This document shows positions 30,490-41,189 of a stretch of DNA of 64,000 nt, piece by piece (positions within the stretch are counted from its first letter, which is position 1; each line of letters opens with the position of its first letter). Origin of the DNA: Ariolimax columbianus (lineage: Eukaryota; Mollusca; Gastropoda; Stylommatophora; Arionidae); NCBI GenBank assembly GCA_036924085.1, contig JAVGWX010000013.1, positions 40,189,893 through 40,253,892 on the forward strand. The letters are read 5' to 3'. Position numbers and translations under genes: made by a program. The notes beneath the pieces were generated by a model. The model worked only from the letters and a program-made list of their open reading frames with translations. It was not told where the DNA came from and did no database searches.

Positions 30490-31790
30490 TTTTTCTTTTT
30501 ATCCCGATACTTGTTAATTGATTAAATGCAAATGAGGCCAAGGCAATTAGAGAAAAGATTTCACTTGCTGTGTCGTCTCTATCCTGTTTTATGTTGCTGC
30601 CTAAGTAGGGGAAATGTTCTGCCCTCTGTAATATATTTCCATTCAGTTTGATTTCAGCACCTATATAAGATTCATGATTTTTCTTTTTTCAAGCATTTAT
30701 TTGCAGGCCTGTTCGGAAAGTTGACAAAAGTCTGTCTAAATAATCCGTGTCTCCCTCAACACTTTTACTCATAATAGTTGAGTCATCTAGGTCAGCAAGA
30801 TGTTCAATGGTCTTAGCATCCGTCCATTGGATACCAAAATTTGCATGCCTAGTTGTTACGTATTAACCAGACTGTGGCGATAAAAAATCAAAAGGTGACC
30901 TAATGCAGTCTTGTTTTACTCATATTTATATATGGAACCATTCAGATTTATAAATAGAAATCTGCACACAGCATAGCGTTGTTTGTTTACGTTACTTACC
31001 ATACTTTCTGTGTCCAAGCACCACGTCATATAGTATGCATCCAGTATTCAGCGAGATGGATTGTCTTGTCATTTTCTTTCAGCATGTCCCACCTATTACA
31101 TGCTTCCTGGAGATTGAGTTAGGTCATCAGGTGGTTTGAGTCCGGTATTATCCGCAGTCATATCTGCCATCATCTGTGTAGCCCTATCTTGTTATGTTCC
31201 TTGCACCGCGACACACCAGTTCGGAGTCTGTTTTCTACGTTAATATATTCGAATGTTAAGCCATATTTGTTGAGGATTGTCTAGAATGATGTGCGTGAAG
31301 TCCGTCAAACGCCTTTTAGAAATCAGTGAAGCTGATGACAAGTGTATTTTGCATTTCCATAAATTCGTTTTAAAATTAACATAATGGAAACGATTTGGTT
31401 GATATATTATGGTTTTGGTCTAAAACTAACCTGATCCTCTCCAAGTTGTTGATCCACTGTTACTCTGAGTCTTTCTATCATAATCTTACAAAACACCTAT
31501 CCAGGCACTGATAAGAGTGTTATGCCATGCCAGTAGCTGCAATTTAGTTAGTCACCCTTCATTGCTATTTTAGCAATAAGGCCATCTTTCTATTGTTAGG
31601 GAGTGGGTGGGGTGGGGGGAGGGGGGGGGGGGGTAATCTTCTCATTTCATACTCTATTGATGATAGTAGTTGTTTTGTAGTTACATCACCTGATGCTTTT
31701 TAAATTTCACCAACACTTCTGTCGTCGCCAGCCGCACTGCTGTTTCTGTTAGAAAGGAAAGGTCAATGAAATCAGATTGTTGAGGCGTTT
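30490..31790 (-). pseudogene. LINE reverse transcriptase relic
   Basis: Minus strand, many stops and frameshifts. In order: NNKAAGDDRI region (about 31700), WHGITLLSVPG (31540), VDQQLGEDQVSFRPKP (31440), an INFIDF--AFD-like region (31300), then at 30490-30850 IQWTDAKTIEHLADLDDSTI, RLLSTFRTGLQINA, GAEIKLNGNILQRAEHFPYL, GSNIKQDRDDT. The FADD motif reads LADLDD, so it is not functional. Near 31080-31240 a zinc-knuckle-like piece of another LINE (NRLRTGVSRCKE, DSNHLMT) is embedded and matches 54320-54565. Confidence 0.65.
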
Positions 31791-31849
31791 AGTTGATTCT
31801 ATTCTCTAAAGGTTTTCTAGTAGATAGACACATTGTTCACTTCTATTGA

Positions 31850-32560
31850 GACTCATTCTTTCTTTCTTGCGAGGCACATACTTCACATTTCGAGAGACCC
31901 ATTCGTCACTTCCATTGGTTTGAATTTTTGCTTGTATAAATGCCAATTCCTGGCTTCAAGAAAGACCCATTCTTCACTTCTAGAGAGACCGTCACTTTTA
32001 CGGAGACCTATTATTCAATTCTAAAGAGGCCCATTCTTCACGTACAGAAAAGCCTATTCTTTACTTCTAGTGAGGCCTATTCTAGAGAGGCCTATTCTTT
32101 ACTTCTAGAGAGGCATGTTCTTTACTTCTAGAGAGGCCTATTCTTTACTTCTAGAGAGGCCTATTCTGTACTTTTAGAGAGGCCTATTCTTTACTTCTAG
32201 AGAGGCCTATTCTGTACTTCTAGAGAGGCCTATTCTTTACTTCTAGAGAGGCCTATTCTTCACTTCTAGAGAGACATATTCTTCACTTCTAGAGAGAGCT
32301 TTTCTTCACTTCTAGAGAGACCTATTCTTAACTTCTAGAGAGACATATTCTTCACTTCTAGAGAGAGCTTTTCTTCACTTCTAGAGAGACCTATTCTTAA
32401 TTTCTAGAGAGGCATATTCTTCAATTATATAGAGACATATCCTTCACTTCTAAGACATATTCGTCACTTCTAGAGAGACATATTCTTCACTTCTAGAAAG
32501 GTCTATTCTTCACTTCTAGAGATGTCTATTCTTCAGTTCTAGAGAGACCTAGTTTTTACC
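31850..32560. repeat. 23-bp minisatellite, about 28 copies
   Basis: Units of TCTAGAGAGGCCTATTCTTT plus ACT, grading into older, diverged units on both sides. Confidence 0.9.
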
Positions 32561-32624
32561 TAGAGAGACCCATTCTTCACATCAATAAAAGCCTGATCTT
32601 CATTTCAAAAGAAGCTCTGTCTTC

Positions 32625-32755
32625 ACTTCTAGTTTAATCTTCACCTCTAGTTTAATCATCACTTCTAGTTTAATCTTCACTTCTAGTTTAATCTTCACTT
32701 CTAATTTAATCTTCACTTCTAGTTTAATCTTCACTTCTAGTTTAATCTTCACTTC
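32625..32755. repeat. 18-bp minisatellite, about 7 copies
   Basis: Units of AGTTTAATCTTCACTTCT. They share CTTCACTTCT with the neighbouring 23-bp array and look like a derivative of it. Confidence 0.9.
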
Positions 32756-32769
32756 TAAAGCGGCCTGTT

Positions 32770-33125
32770 CTTCAGCATGTTTCTATAAAGACGTATTCTG
32801 ACACTTCAGCCCCAACCGCACTTGGGACACACATGGGGTGACTCTGTAAATGAGACAAGGGAACAATACAGTTCTTCGGCTAACTCTTATTTTTTACATC
32901 TATACTTCGAGAGCAAATCTTTCCTAATTTTAGTGTAGCAGTTTCTTCCCAGTACAGATTACGGAGCAGTCTTATGTCCTTACCATCTAGACCTTTTTTT
33001 TTTTTTTGACATTTAATTAACTACTGATGTTGTCAGAGCCTTCTGTTAGTCTATGAAGAAAATATAAATGTCCTTTAGTATTTCTATAAATTTCTCTGTC
33101 ATGGTTCTCAAACAGAAAATGTCTT
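32770..33125. other. no feature recognised
   Basis: Contains a T13 run at 32996-33008. Nothing else seen. Confidence 0.5.
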
Positions 33126-33930
33126 CTCTTAACTTAACTTAACGTCTTTATACTGGTTTAGAAGACCCCGTAGAGTCTGTATACAACCAGTTACATTTAC
33201 ATCACCTTGCTCTAAAAGCTATGCGCATCCAGTTTATTCTTAAATTCATTAACTGTCCCTGCCTCCACTACCTCCCCTGGCAATGCATTCCAAGCAGACA
33301 CCACTCTCTGACTAAAAAAATATTTCCTAATATCTAACCTGGACCTCTCTTTAGTCAGCTTGTAGATATGCCCTCGTGTTATTGTAGGTGGCTGAATTTT
33401 AAAAAACTTGTTATAGTCTAATTTATCGATTCCTCTGATCATCTTATAAACCTGTATTAAGTCACCATGAATTCTTCTCTCTTCGAGACACTGTAAGCCG
33501 GTTTTTCTGAGTCGTTCCTCATAACTGTAATTCTGGAAACCCACTATCATCTTTGTCGCTCTTTTTTGTACTCTTTCTAGCATGTTTATGTCCCCTCTAT
33601 GATAAGGACTCCACACCTGTACACAGTACTCCAATCTAGGTCTAACTAAAGCTTTATACAGTTTGACGATCACTTCCTTGCTCCTATGTTTAATATTTCT
33701 TTTTATCATACCTAACATTGCATTTGCCTTTTTCACTGCTACCTTAACTTGCTCCCTCACCTTTCCTGTATGATCTATTATAACCCCTAGGTCCCTTTCC
33801 TTATCTATCTTTCTAATATTGTTTTCTCCTATTCTGAAATTATGTTCCATATTGGATCTACCCATGTGGATGACTGTACATTTATCTACATTAAACTCCA
33901 TTTGCCAGCTTACAGACCATTCTCGAATTT
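33126..33930 (-). pseudogene. CR1-like LINE, 5'-truncated copy
   Basis: The minus-strand 229-codon frame 33212-33901 is the thumb and C-terminus of a CR1/jockey-type RT: MEFNVDKCTVIHMGRSNMEH, KERDLGVIIDHTGKVREQVK, RNIKHRSKEVIVKLYKALVR, LEYCVQVWSPYHRGDINMLE and SRLDIRKYFFSQRVVSAWNA. It is nearly identical to the C-terminal part of 42035-43789. Homology stops at about 33930, upstream of which the palm is absent. The 3' end carries a (TTAAG)n tail. The retained part is open, so the insertion is not old. Confidence 0.88.
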
Positions 33931-34260
33931 TCTTGTTCCATTGTACTTTTGAAACCCAAAACGTTCTTCCTTTACTTCCATCTCTACTTTACCTCTTATT
34001 CTCCCTTTTGAGATCTTGAACAGCATTTTAAATGTGTCACTTTAGGAGACAATTTGAAACAATATCAAGGATGTATCTCATATAGCACACGTAATCAGAT
34101 AGAAGACACGACAAAAATCAAATAAAAAGATAATTACTGCAAAGTAGAAGGAGAAAAGCGCTAAGCACATAATCTTTCTAACGCAACAACAAAAAGTTGG
34201 CAATTGCTAAGCACGATAAGAGGAACTACGAGGATATAGGGGATGATGCGGTAGGTGTTG
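33931..34260. other. no feature recognised
   Basis: AT-rich, no motif seen. Confidence 0.5.
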
Positions 34261-34261
34261 G

Positions 34262-34755
34262 TTCCGAATGCCGGCAATGAGTAGACTTACAATTTTGTGC
34301 GCCCTGAAAAGGACGTTAAGTGGCGAGTTGCAGTTGCTTTCCTCACACCTCGAACCTGCTGATGAAGGTGGACCGGAGTCCTCCAGGCGGTTGTGCTATA
34401 CTTGGCTTCATCTGCGTGTCGCTCACTACTACGGGGATCACGTCGATCCCTCACCTTGTTAGCCAGGCTGCCATGAAAACAGCCCTTTCACGGGAAGGGC
34501 TACGATAAAAACAAGGTGAGTATATTGTCCAGTATATTTTGTCTAAGCCTGACTAACATGTCTGATCAGTATATTTTGTCTAAACCTGACTAACATGTCT
34601 GATCAATATATTTTGTCTAAACCTGACTAACATGTCTGATCAGTATATTTTGTCTAAGCCTGACTAATATGTTTGATCAGTATATTTTGTCTAAACCTGA
34701 CTAACATGTCCGATCAGTATATTTTGCCTGACCAGTCGTTAGTCTTCCTTCCCAT
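34262..34755 (+). repeat. interspersed repeat M, copy 3, with internal array
   Basis: Starts GGCAATGAGTAGACTTACAA, GCCCTGAAAAGGACGTTAAG, then GGTGGACCGGAGTCCTCCAG, TGTCGCTCACTACTACGGGG, TTAGCCAGGCTGCCATGAAA. The part near the 3' end is expanded into the 37-bp array, and the normal M end (CCTGACCAGTCGTTAGTCTT) follows. Confidence 0.85.
34515..34735. repeat. 37-bp minisatellite grown inside repeat M
   Basis: About six units of GATCAGTATATTTTGTCTAA plus ACCTGACTAACATGTCT. Unexpanded M copies (e.g. 45095-45150) already hold two imperfect TCAGT-TATTTTG repeats spaced exactly 37 bp, so the array amplifies an existing duplication. Confidence 0.9.
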
Positions 34756-34959
34756 AATGAGGCAGAAACGGCCATAACAAAAAGAGACTGAATTACAATA
34801 GTCACTATCACTGGAAACTTATCAAGGAAGAGTAAGATCACACACCATCCCTGAAAGGCAAGCACATGAAGAATAAAAAGAAACATCGGCACAGATGGGT
34901 GGAATATGTTGTGTTTTTTTTTATACATCAACTCTACGCAAGAATCACAAAACGCACCG

Positions 34960-35275
34960 AACGAGCATAGAACCAGAAAAGGAAACTCTAAATGTAAATA
35001 TCAATCCACTAATAAAACCACGGATCGCTCAGGCACTAAAACTGCGGAAGAAAGAGAAAGTAACAGGACCAGATGTATCCTCCAAGTAGCAATGAAAGAA
35101 AACGGCTCATTCATCACTGAAATATAACACAAGCTTTTGGAATAGATATATAAACAAGAGGCCTTTCTTAAGAACTTTAAAGAAGGGCACCTGATTAAAC
35201 TACCAAATAAACGCAGTCTAGCGTTTATAAGTAACTTGGGTGGTATAATACTCACGGTAGTGTGTGAAACATTTG
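34960..35275 (+). pseudogene. LINE RT motif region, relic
   Basis: Blocks IAQALKLRKKEKVTGPDV, then after stops RTLKKGHLIKLPNKRSLAFI and SNLGGIILTVVC. These match RT segments around GP--IP and KKGHLIKLPKKGD-S-C-NYRG. No palm Asp motif remains. Confidence 0.6.
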
Positions 35276-35513
35276 ACTTTAATGGCCTTTTTCGTCTATC
35301 AGACTGGCTTATTTTAGCGGACAGCGACAGTCTCTTTTTTAGCGTTATTTCTGTTTTGTTTTTTACCAAAGTATTCTCCCTGGGATTCTTCGAACGTCTC
35401 AGCACTTTTGTGAATACAGAACTTTCATTCTCGCTCTGCAGTTGCAGTTTCCCAGGCATCAGATCCGATAGAAAACTTTTCATCGTAGCTTTACATATGT
35501 GCCTAAATCTCAT
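35250..35513 (-). other. unexplained open frame
   Basis: Minus-strand open stretch beyond the antisense of the LINE relic (the whole frame spans 35001-35513, 170 codons). The part not explained by the LINE is Lys/Arg/Ser-rich (RFRHICKATMKSFLSDLMPG, LSLSAKISQSDRRKRPLKS). I recognise no domain. A stop lies shortly upstream of the first ATG. It may be chance or a piece of an unidentified element. Confidence 0.25.
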
Positions 35514-35599
35514 AATAGATATCTTTTACCAGCTCGGCGTTCCCAATAAAGCACCGATTTTGAGGATACGATTGCAATCCATTCCACTGCCATGTTCTA

Positions 35600-36115
35600 T
35601 CTAACCTAATATTTTACTCTTTAATATTCCCATAATGGACACCAATTTTACGCATTTCAGTACAAGTATAAAGTTTCCTCTTGTGTCGAGTAGTTCATTC
35701 ATGTTTTCGAGGCATGCGACAAAGTGCTAAAAACACAGAACCGATAAATTTGGGTTTTGATTTGCAGTGCTAGATTCAAGTTGTCCTCGCTTCAAGAACC
35801 TACCAAACGTGCTGGCTGCTTGACCACTTTTTGTCCTTGTTTCCCCCTTTTTCAGAAAGTAGATGCGATATGATTCCAAGGTAACTGAGTCTTTACATTA
35901 ACACGAGAGGTTTGACATACAGGGCAATATTCATTTGCGTGGAAGTGACTTATCCCTGTGATTTGTCCCAGTGACTTGTCCGTTTGTGTGACACTTATTT
36001 GCCTTGTTGTGAGTTGTGAAAAAATTATGACAAACGACACCAAGCAAGTGCGATTTTATTCTGAAGAACTATGTTAAATGAACAGCAACATCGGGCATTA
36101 TTGTACAATGTTCCA
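35600..36115. other. no feature recognised
   Basis: No motif or repeat match found. Confidence 0.5.
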
Positions 36116-36117
36116 GT

Positions 36118-36400
36118 GAATTGTGGGCAGAAAACACGCAGCAGCCAACATAGCTAGAAGAAGGGGGAGAAAGCAGAGGTTGATAAAGAATGCAACAGCC
36201 AACATAGCTGGAGATAAAGGGAGAATATAGATGTTGATAAAACATACATCAGCGAACATAGCTGGAGATAGGGGGAGAAAGCAGAGGTTGATAAAACATA
36301 CAACAGCCAACATAGCTGGAGATAAAGGGAGAATATAGATGTTGATAAAACATACACCAGCGAACATAGCTAGAGATAGGGGAGAAAGTAGATATTGATA
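36118..36400. repeat. 54-bp minisatellite, about 5 copies
   Basis: Units contain CAACAGCCAACATAGCTGGA, GATAAAGGGAGAATATAGAT and GTTGATAAAACATA. Two unit types alternate (AGAGAA-GCAGAGG and GAATATAGATG), giving a roughly 108-bp higher-order pattern. Overlapping minus frames are artefacts. Confidence 0.9.
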
Positions 36401-36654
36401 AAACACACCTCTAGAAATTAATCTAACAATATATTTAGCCAGTGGATTGTAGCCCACGGGTGAAGAGACGATTCCAGAGACCAAAACAAGAAACATGGGA
36501 CGAAGGAATGGGTGACGGAAACAGCCCCAAATAAAATGTTTGGCGATTATATATCGGAGTATTGTGCTCCAAGGAGAGCTTCGTGGATTACGTCAAGTCA
36601 AATCAGTCAAAGTGTGAAGCAAACGGACGCACAAACACGAACACGCATACACAC

Positions 36655-36656
36655 AC

Positions 36657-36711
<55 letters not shown>

Positions 36712-36721
36712 TATATGTATG

Positions 36722-36752
<31 letters not shown>

Positions 36753-36775
36753 ATGTAAATATATATATATATTTA
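36655..36775. repeat. (AT)n and (GT)n microsatellite
   Basis: About 48 bp of AT followed by GT-rich and AT-rich tracts. Lies beside the 3' end of a minus-strand LINE relic. Confidence 0.95.
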
Positions 36776-36799
36776 TATATTATCAGCTGCATGCTCATC

Positions 36800-37340
36800 A
36801 TCAATGCCGTCGCTCATTTCAAGACATATGCCATTGACAACCCTCCTGCAACAAGTTCGGTATTTTCCTCTGTGGATTCTAGGTCAGGGCCTGTCTAGCC
36901 AAGTTTAATGGTGATTTTCGTAGCATTTGTCATATCCATTCCCTGTTCCTACGCTCGATCTGTCGCTCCACTGGTGGCTGTTGGCCCCTTACCCAAGGGT
37001 CTTCCTTCCTCATTATGTCTTGTCAACTTATACCCATTAACCCTAAAGCCATTTATTGGTGAACGATTGGAGTGTTCTCTGTATTGCCTTTGTCGATCTC
37101 CTAGATTCTGTTCAGTACAGAAGTACTGACTTGACATTGGAATTAGACAATCTTAATTTGATAGTGCTCTTTATTACTCTGGATTTTCAAACATTATTCA
37201 GTGACAGAAATGTTGTCCTTGTTACTCAAATTCTAGCACTTACATCTCATTCTGTGCCATCTAAAGTATCAATGTTGCTGCTTAAACATGTGAAGCTATC
37301 CATCACTTCCACTAATCACTAATCCAAGCATTATTTGCTT
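36800..37340 (-). pseudogene. LINE C-terminal relic
   Basis: Minus-strand blocks include LARQALT-NPQRKI near 36880 (LINE tail pattern RQAL-WNPQGKR) and, further upstream, a short YLGS-region-like stretch. Heavily decayed; nucleotide resemblance to 14260-14650 supports it. Confidence 0.45.
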
Positions 37341-39960
37341 TTTGCTTAAGGTCATCATGTAGCATGTCCTTTATAGAACGCGGCTCCCGTCACAGTCTGT
37401 CTTCTTCTTCTTCTTCTTCGTACGCAGTCAGACAGTAATCATTATTTTTTCGAAAAAAGCAGCCGTCATCATGAGGCTGTCGACACTGCCATAGAGCTTG
37501 TCTAGTGTTGCCACTGGAAATGGCCACATCTGCTCTCTCTGATCCTCGTATGTCGGGCAGTTTTGCAGCAAATGCTCAGTGGTCATTTTGCCGGTACCAC
37601 ACGGGCATTCGTCAGTGCCACCTATCTTCAATTTGTTGAATAGGTGGTACCTCAGTCTATTGTGGCCAGTGCGAAGTCTGAAGACCACGACCTGCTCTTT
37701 TCTGTTCAACTGGTAATAGGCATCGTTTTTGGTGTAACCAGTATGTTCGGTTTCCCATTTGGTCATGTATCTAGCTCTAATTGGCTGTTTTGACTCTTCG
37801 TATGTCATACTAGTATCGGGTTGTGGTAGTTTTGCACCTTCTTTTGCCAGTCTGTCTGCCTCCTCGTAGCCTTGGATGTTGCAGTGAGATGGAACCCACT
37901 GCACCACTACTCTTTTTGGTGCGGCCTGCTGGCATAGTTGACAGAGTACTGCTCTTAAATCGTTAAGTTGAGTATTTTTCTGGCTTTTCAGTGCTGTGAC
38001 TACGGCCAAGGCATCTGTAAGCAGGACTATATGGCTTTCATTCCTTTTACCTGTCACCATTTCTTCCACTGCCGCCCTTAGTGCTTCTGCCTCCGCTCTG
38101 AAATTGCTTGTGTATTTTCCAGTAGCGAATGACAGTGTTATTTTTCTGCCATTTGGTAGGCTCAGGAATGCTCCTGCCCCTCCGTTCTGTGTTGTATTTA
38201 TTTCGGAACCGTCGGTATATGCATGGGCCCAGTCCATGCTTGGGTAGTTTTCCGTAATGAAACTCAGGGTAGTATCTCTTCTTTCTTTTTCAGACTGGCA
38301 GTTTTTGTTTCTAATACGTGGTATAATTTCTACCACCTCTGGAAATATATGCTGCCTCTAGGTAGGTTTTCGTACAGTAGGGATGGGCTTTGGTGTGGTT
38401 AGTGCGTTCATAGGGTCTTCGTGCATCTTTGCTTTGGCTATTTCTGCAAAGTTTCTTCGCTTTAGCTTCCCAATTCCGAAATTGTTTAGTCTCTGGTGCA
38501 TTGGGTGGTCAGTCAGTCTTCTGAGTTTCTCTGATTGCAGCTGGGCTCTGCAGTCTCTTCTGTCGGTCATGGATTGCAGTTTTGTAATCTTTTCAAGTTC
38601 TACAATTGGCGTTGACTTCATGCCTCCTGTTATAACTCTCATGGCTTGGTTTTGAAGTTTGCTAACTTTATCGAAGCTCGCCTTTGCTGCTGTTGTCCAT
38701 GCCGCAATGCCATACTCGAGAACTGGTCTCACTCTTCCAATGTACAGTTTCTTTAGTATGCTTTCGTCTGCTCCCCAGCTTGTGCCAGCAAGTTTCCTCA
38801 TGATTGCCATTCTTTCTCTGGCTCTCATTCGGTTTCTCTCGATCTGACTTTTCCATGTCACGCTGATCAAATGTGACTCCCAGATAGTTTGGGTTGTCGT
38901 TTGGCTGGAGGTATTTGCCGTTTAGACTTAATTTGGTGTTTTGGGGTTTGATTGATAGCGAGAATATTGTACATGTTTTTTTTTCCTCGTTTATATTGAC
39001 CAGCCATGAGTTCGCCCACTCTTCCAGCGATGTTAGGGCATGCTGCATCCGATTTCTTGCTATGGTGAGATTCTTTTCAGAGGTCCACATAGCCAGATTG
39101 TCTGCAAACATTGAGCTATGAACTCTTCTTGGTATATTCTCTGTAATGTCAATTATTTACACCAGGAAGAGTGTGGGTGACAGTACTCCCCCTTGGGGTA
39201 CTCCCTGCTCAAGTGTCACCTTTTTGCTCATCTGCGATTGTACTTGGACTCTGGCCGTTCCGTTTTTGAGGTAGTGGTTGATCCACTTGTACATTTTCCC
39301 ACAAACTGCACTTCTTCTTAGCTTGACTCTAAGTCCAACTTTCCAGACTTTGTTAAATGCCTTTTCCAGGTCCACCCAAACCGCTACTGTATGCGTTTGC
39401 TCCTGGTAGGCATCTCTATTTCCTGGGCTATGAGGATGACCTGGTCCTCAGTGGATCTGTGCTGTCTAAGGCCTGCCTGCTGTGGAATAAGTATCCGTTT
39501 TTCTTCCAGATGCCACATCAGTCTGGTGTTTATCATACGTTCCAACAGTTTGCCGACACAGCTCAGTAGGCTGATAGGCCTGTATCCATTTGGATCGGTT
39601 TTGTCTTTTCCTTTCTACAGTCTGTCTGAAAGAAACTCGTTCTCTTGCCAAAACTCCAGCCTCCCCCACAGTGATTCCGGGGAATTCCTGGATATCTTGG
39701 TGCCATCGTCTTCTTGGTCTACCCTTTCCTCTTTTGCCTGGCACCATACCTTCCATCACTGTTCTCTCGTTACACCATTGTATCTCTTGATGTGACCAAA
39801 GTATTGCATTTTCTAGCCAAATGGAATTGATAAACGAGTTCTCCTGTATGCTCAACTCTTGCCGAATGTCTGCATTTGTCTTTTTCTCTGTCCAGGGTAT
39901 TCTGAGGATCCTTCTGTAACATTTCGACTCGAAGGATTCGACTCTTTGTTGGGTATATTT
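37341..39960 (-). pseudogene. RTE-like LINE 3' end, host of a nested insertion
   Basis: Two pieces of one minus-strand element: 37341-37402 (3' terminal CATCATGTAGCATGTCCTTT through CACAGTCTGTCT) and 39617-39960. The second piece translates SFINSIWLENAILWSHQEIQ, ERTVMEGMVPGKRGKGRPRR, RWHQDIQEFPGITVGEAGVL, ARERVSFRQTV. Together they align with the uninterrupted copy at 56385-56900. ACAGTCTGTCT is present on both sides of the break as an 11-bp duplication created by the I-like insertion. Confidence 0.9.
37403..39616 (-). pseudogene. I-like LINE, RT plus RNase H, nested copy 1
   Basis: 5'-truncated minus-strand copy of the family at 57400. RNase H and C-terminus 37428-38357 are open: AYTDGSEINT, FRAEAEALRA, VLLTDALAVV, EEADRLAKEG (D-E-D-D), then DECPCGTGKMTTEHLLQNCP, a Cys/His cluster. 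A TAG at 38358-38360 (Trp in other copies) separates it from the RT thumb. A 2-bp deletion near 38863 (where others read FDRRMTWK) and a stop at about 39154 (VYIN in others) break the RT. The palm start is at 39157-39375 (DLEKAFNKVW, EQGVPQGGVLSPTLF). The 3' tail is (GAA)n at 37403-37419. Flanked by ACAGTCTGTCT. Dead. Confidence 0.92.
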
Positions 39961-40119
39961 GCTTAAGGTATTGATTTTAAACAGGTAGTTTTTTGTTTTG
40001 GTTAACAGTTAGACCAAGTATGCATTTCTAGATATATTTCAGAAAGCCTCTATCGTGACTGATCAAATGTTTCCCGCTGCTCAAACACCCAAAAGGGTCA
40101 TGAACGCACAACGCTAACT

Positions 40120-40262
40120 GATGGACAGTATATTTATACCAACTCCTTACCATCAGTGCCATAATTGGCTCTTATAGAAAGCACAGGAGAGGAAAATGAT
40201 TAAGTGCGAAATGAAATGTCTTAGATAAACTACCACTGTCACCCGGAGAGACATAATGAGAA
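40120..40262 (+). pseudogene. LINE C-terminal scrap
   Basis: Reads LMDSIFIPTPYHQCHNWLL, then KMIKCEMKCLR and RRDIMRNS, matching the blocks at 13640-14140 (LINSM-MPTLCYQCQ, CEMKCLR). It ends where the minus-strand mariner begins. Confidence 0.6.
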
Positions 40263-41122
40263 ATTCCTAGTGGCTTTTTTTAGGAAATTTTTCTATCCAT
40301 GTATTGGTAGTGAAAAATGTCATTTATTTCTCTATATAATCTCCTGCAACGTTTATACACTTATCCCAGTGTTTAAGTAATGCTTGAAAAGTTTTAGAGT
40401 AGAAAGATTTGTTAGTTTGTCTGAATCAATCCAGGACATCCTTTCACTTCATCGTCAGTGCTGAAATACTTCTCCCAGGAATTCTTTTATAGGTCCAAAC
40501 AGGTGGAAATCGCTTGGAGCGAGGTCTGGGCTGTAAGGTGGATGTGGCAATACCTCCTATCTGAGTTGCTGCAGATGGTACATAGTGCGGTGAGCTGAAT
40601 GAAGTCGAACGTTATATTGCAGGAGCAGCACGCCAGTTGTGATCAAACCAGGCCGTTTTTTTTCTGCAGACGGTTATGTACATAATTAAAAATGCGTATG
40701 TCCTGTTCACTGTTGATGGTGGCGATATGGGGCAGAAAATCAACATGAATGAAGCCAAGTTTGTCCCAGAAATGATTGTGGTGGGTTGAGAGCTGCCACG
40801 ACAGGGATCATCACTCACGGATGTACGGCTTTCTCTAAAACATTTACACCATTCAAATGTCTTACGGCGGCTGAGTGTCATGTCACCGTATTGTGATTTC
40901 AGTCTTCTGTAAATTGCCGCAGGTTTCACGCCTTCTTTCACAAGAATCGTCATCACACCCCGATGTATCACGCCTGTACCAGCGTTGTTGTCCGTCATTG
41001 TTTGTTATGTATCTATCAAGTGACTGGGCCACGGCAAGTAGACAATCTTGCAGTAATAGGACACAAGTGTACCTAACTAGTGATAGTAGTTCCAGGACGC
41101 TATAACCCATTCAGGTAGAACT
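40262..41122 (-). mobile_element. mariner-like element, internally deleted, copy 1
   Basis: Cut-and-paste DNA transposon relic. The minus strand starts AGTTCTACCTGAA and carries a transposase N-terminus with paired helix-turn-helix content: ILVKEGVKPAAIYRRLKSQY, DMTLSRRKTFEWCKCFRESR, TSVSDDPCRG. The catalytic core is largely deleted: the next blocks (DKLGFIHVDFLP; VTTGVLL; RLHSAHRTM) belong near the second and third Asp but are frameshifted. The C-terminal region near 40440-40500 reads FHLFGPIKEFLGEVFQH-like text. About 860 bp against roughly 1.3 kb for a full mariner. A similar deleted copy is at 50907. Confidence 0.75.
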
Positions 41123-41189
41123 GACAAAGAAAGTCCCGGTTTGGCTTGAACGCTTCTGGTATGCCTGAGATTAGTAATATTATCAAAAC

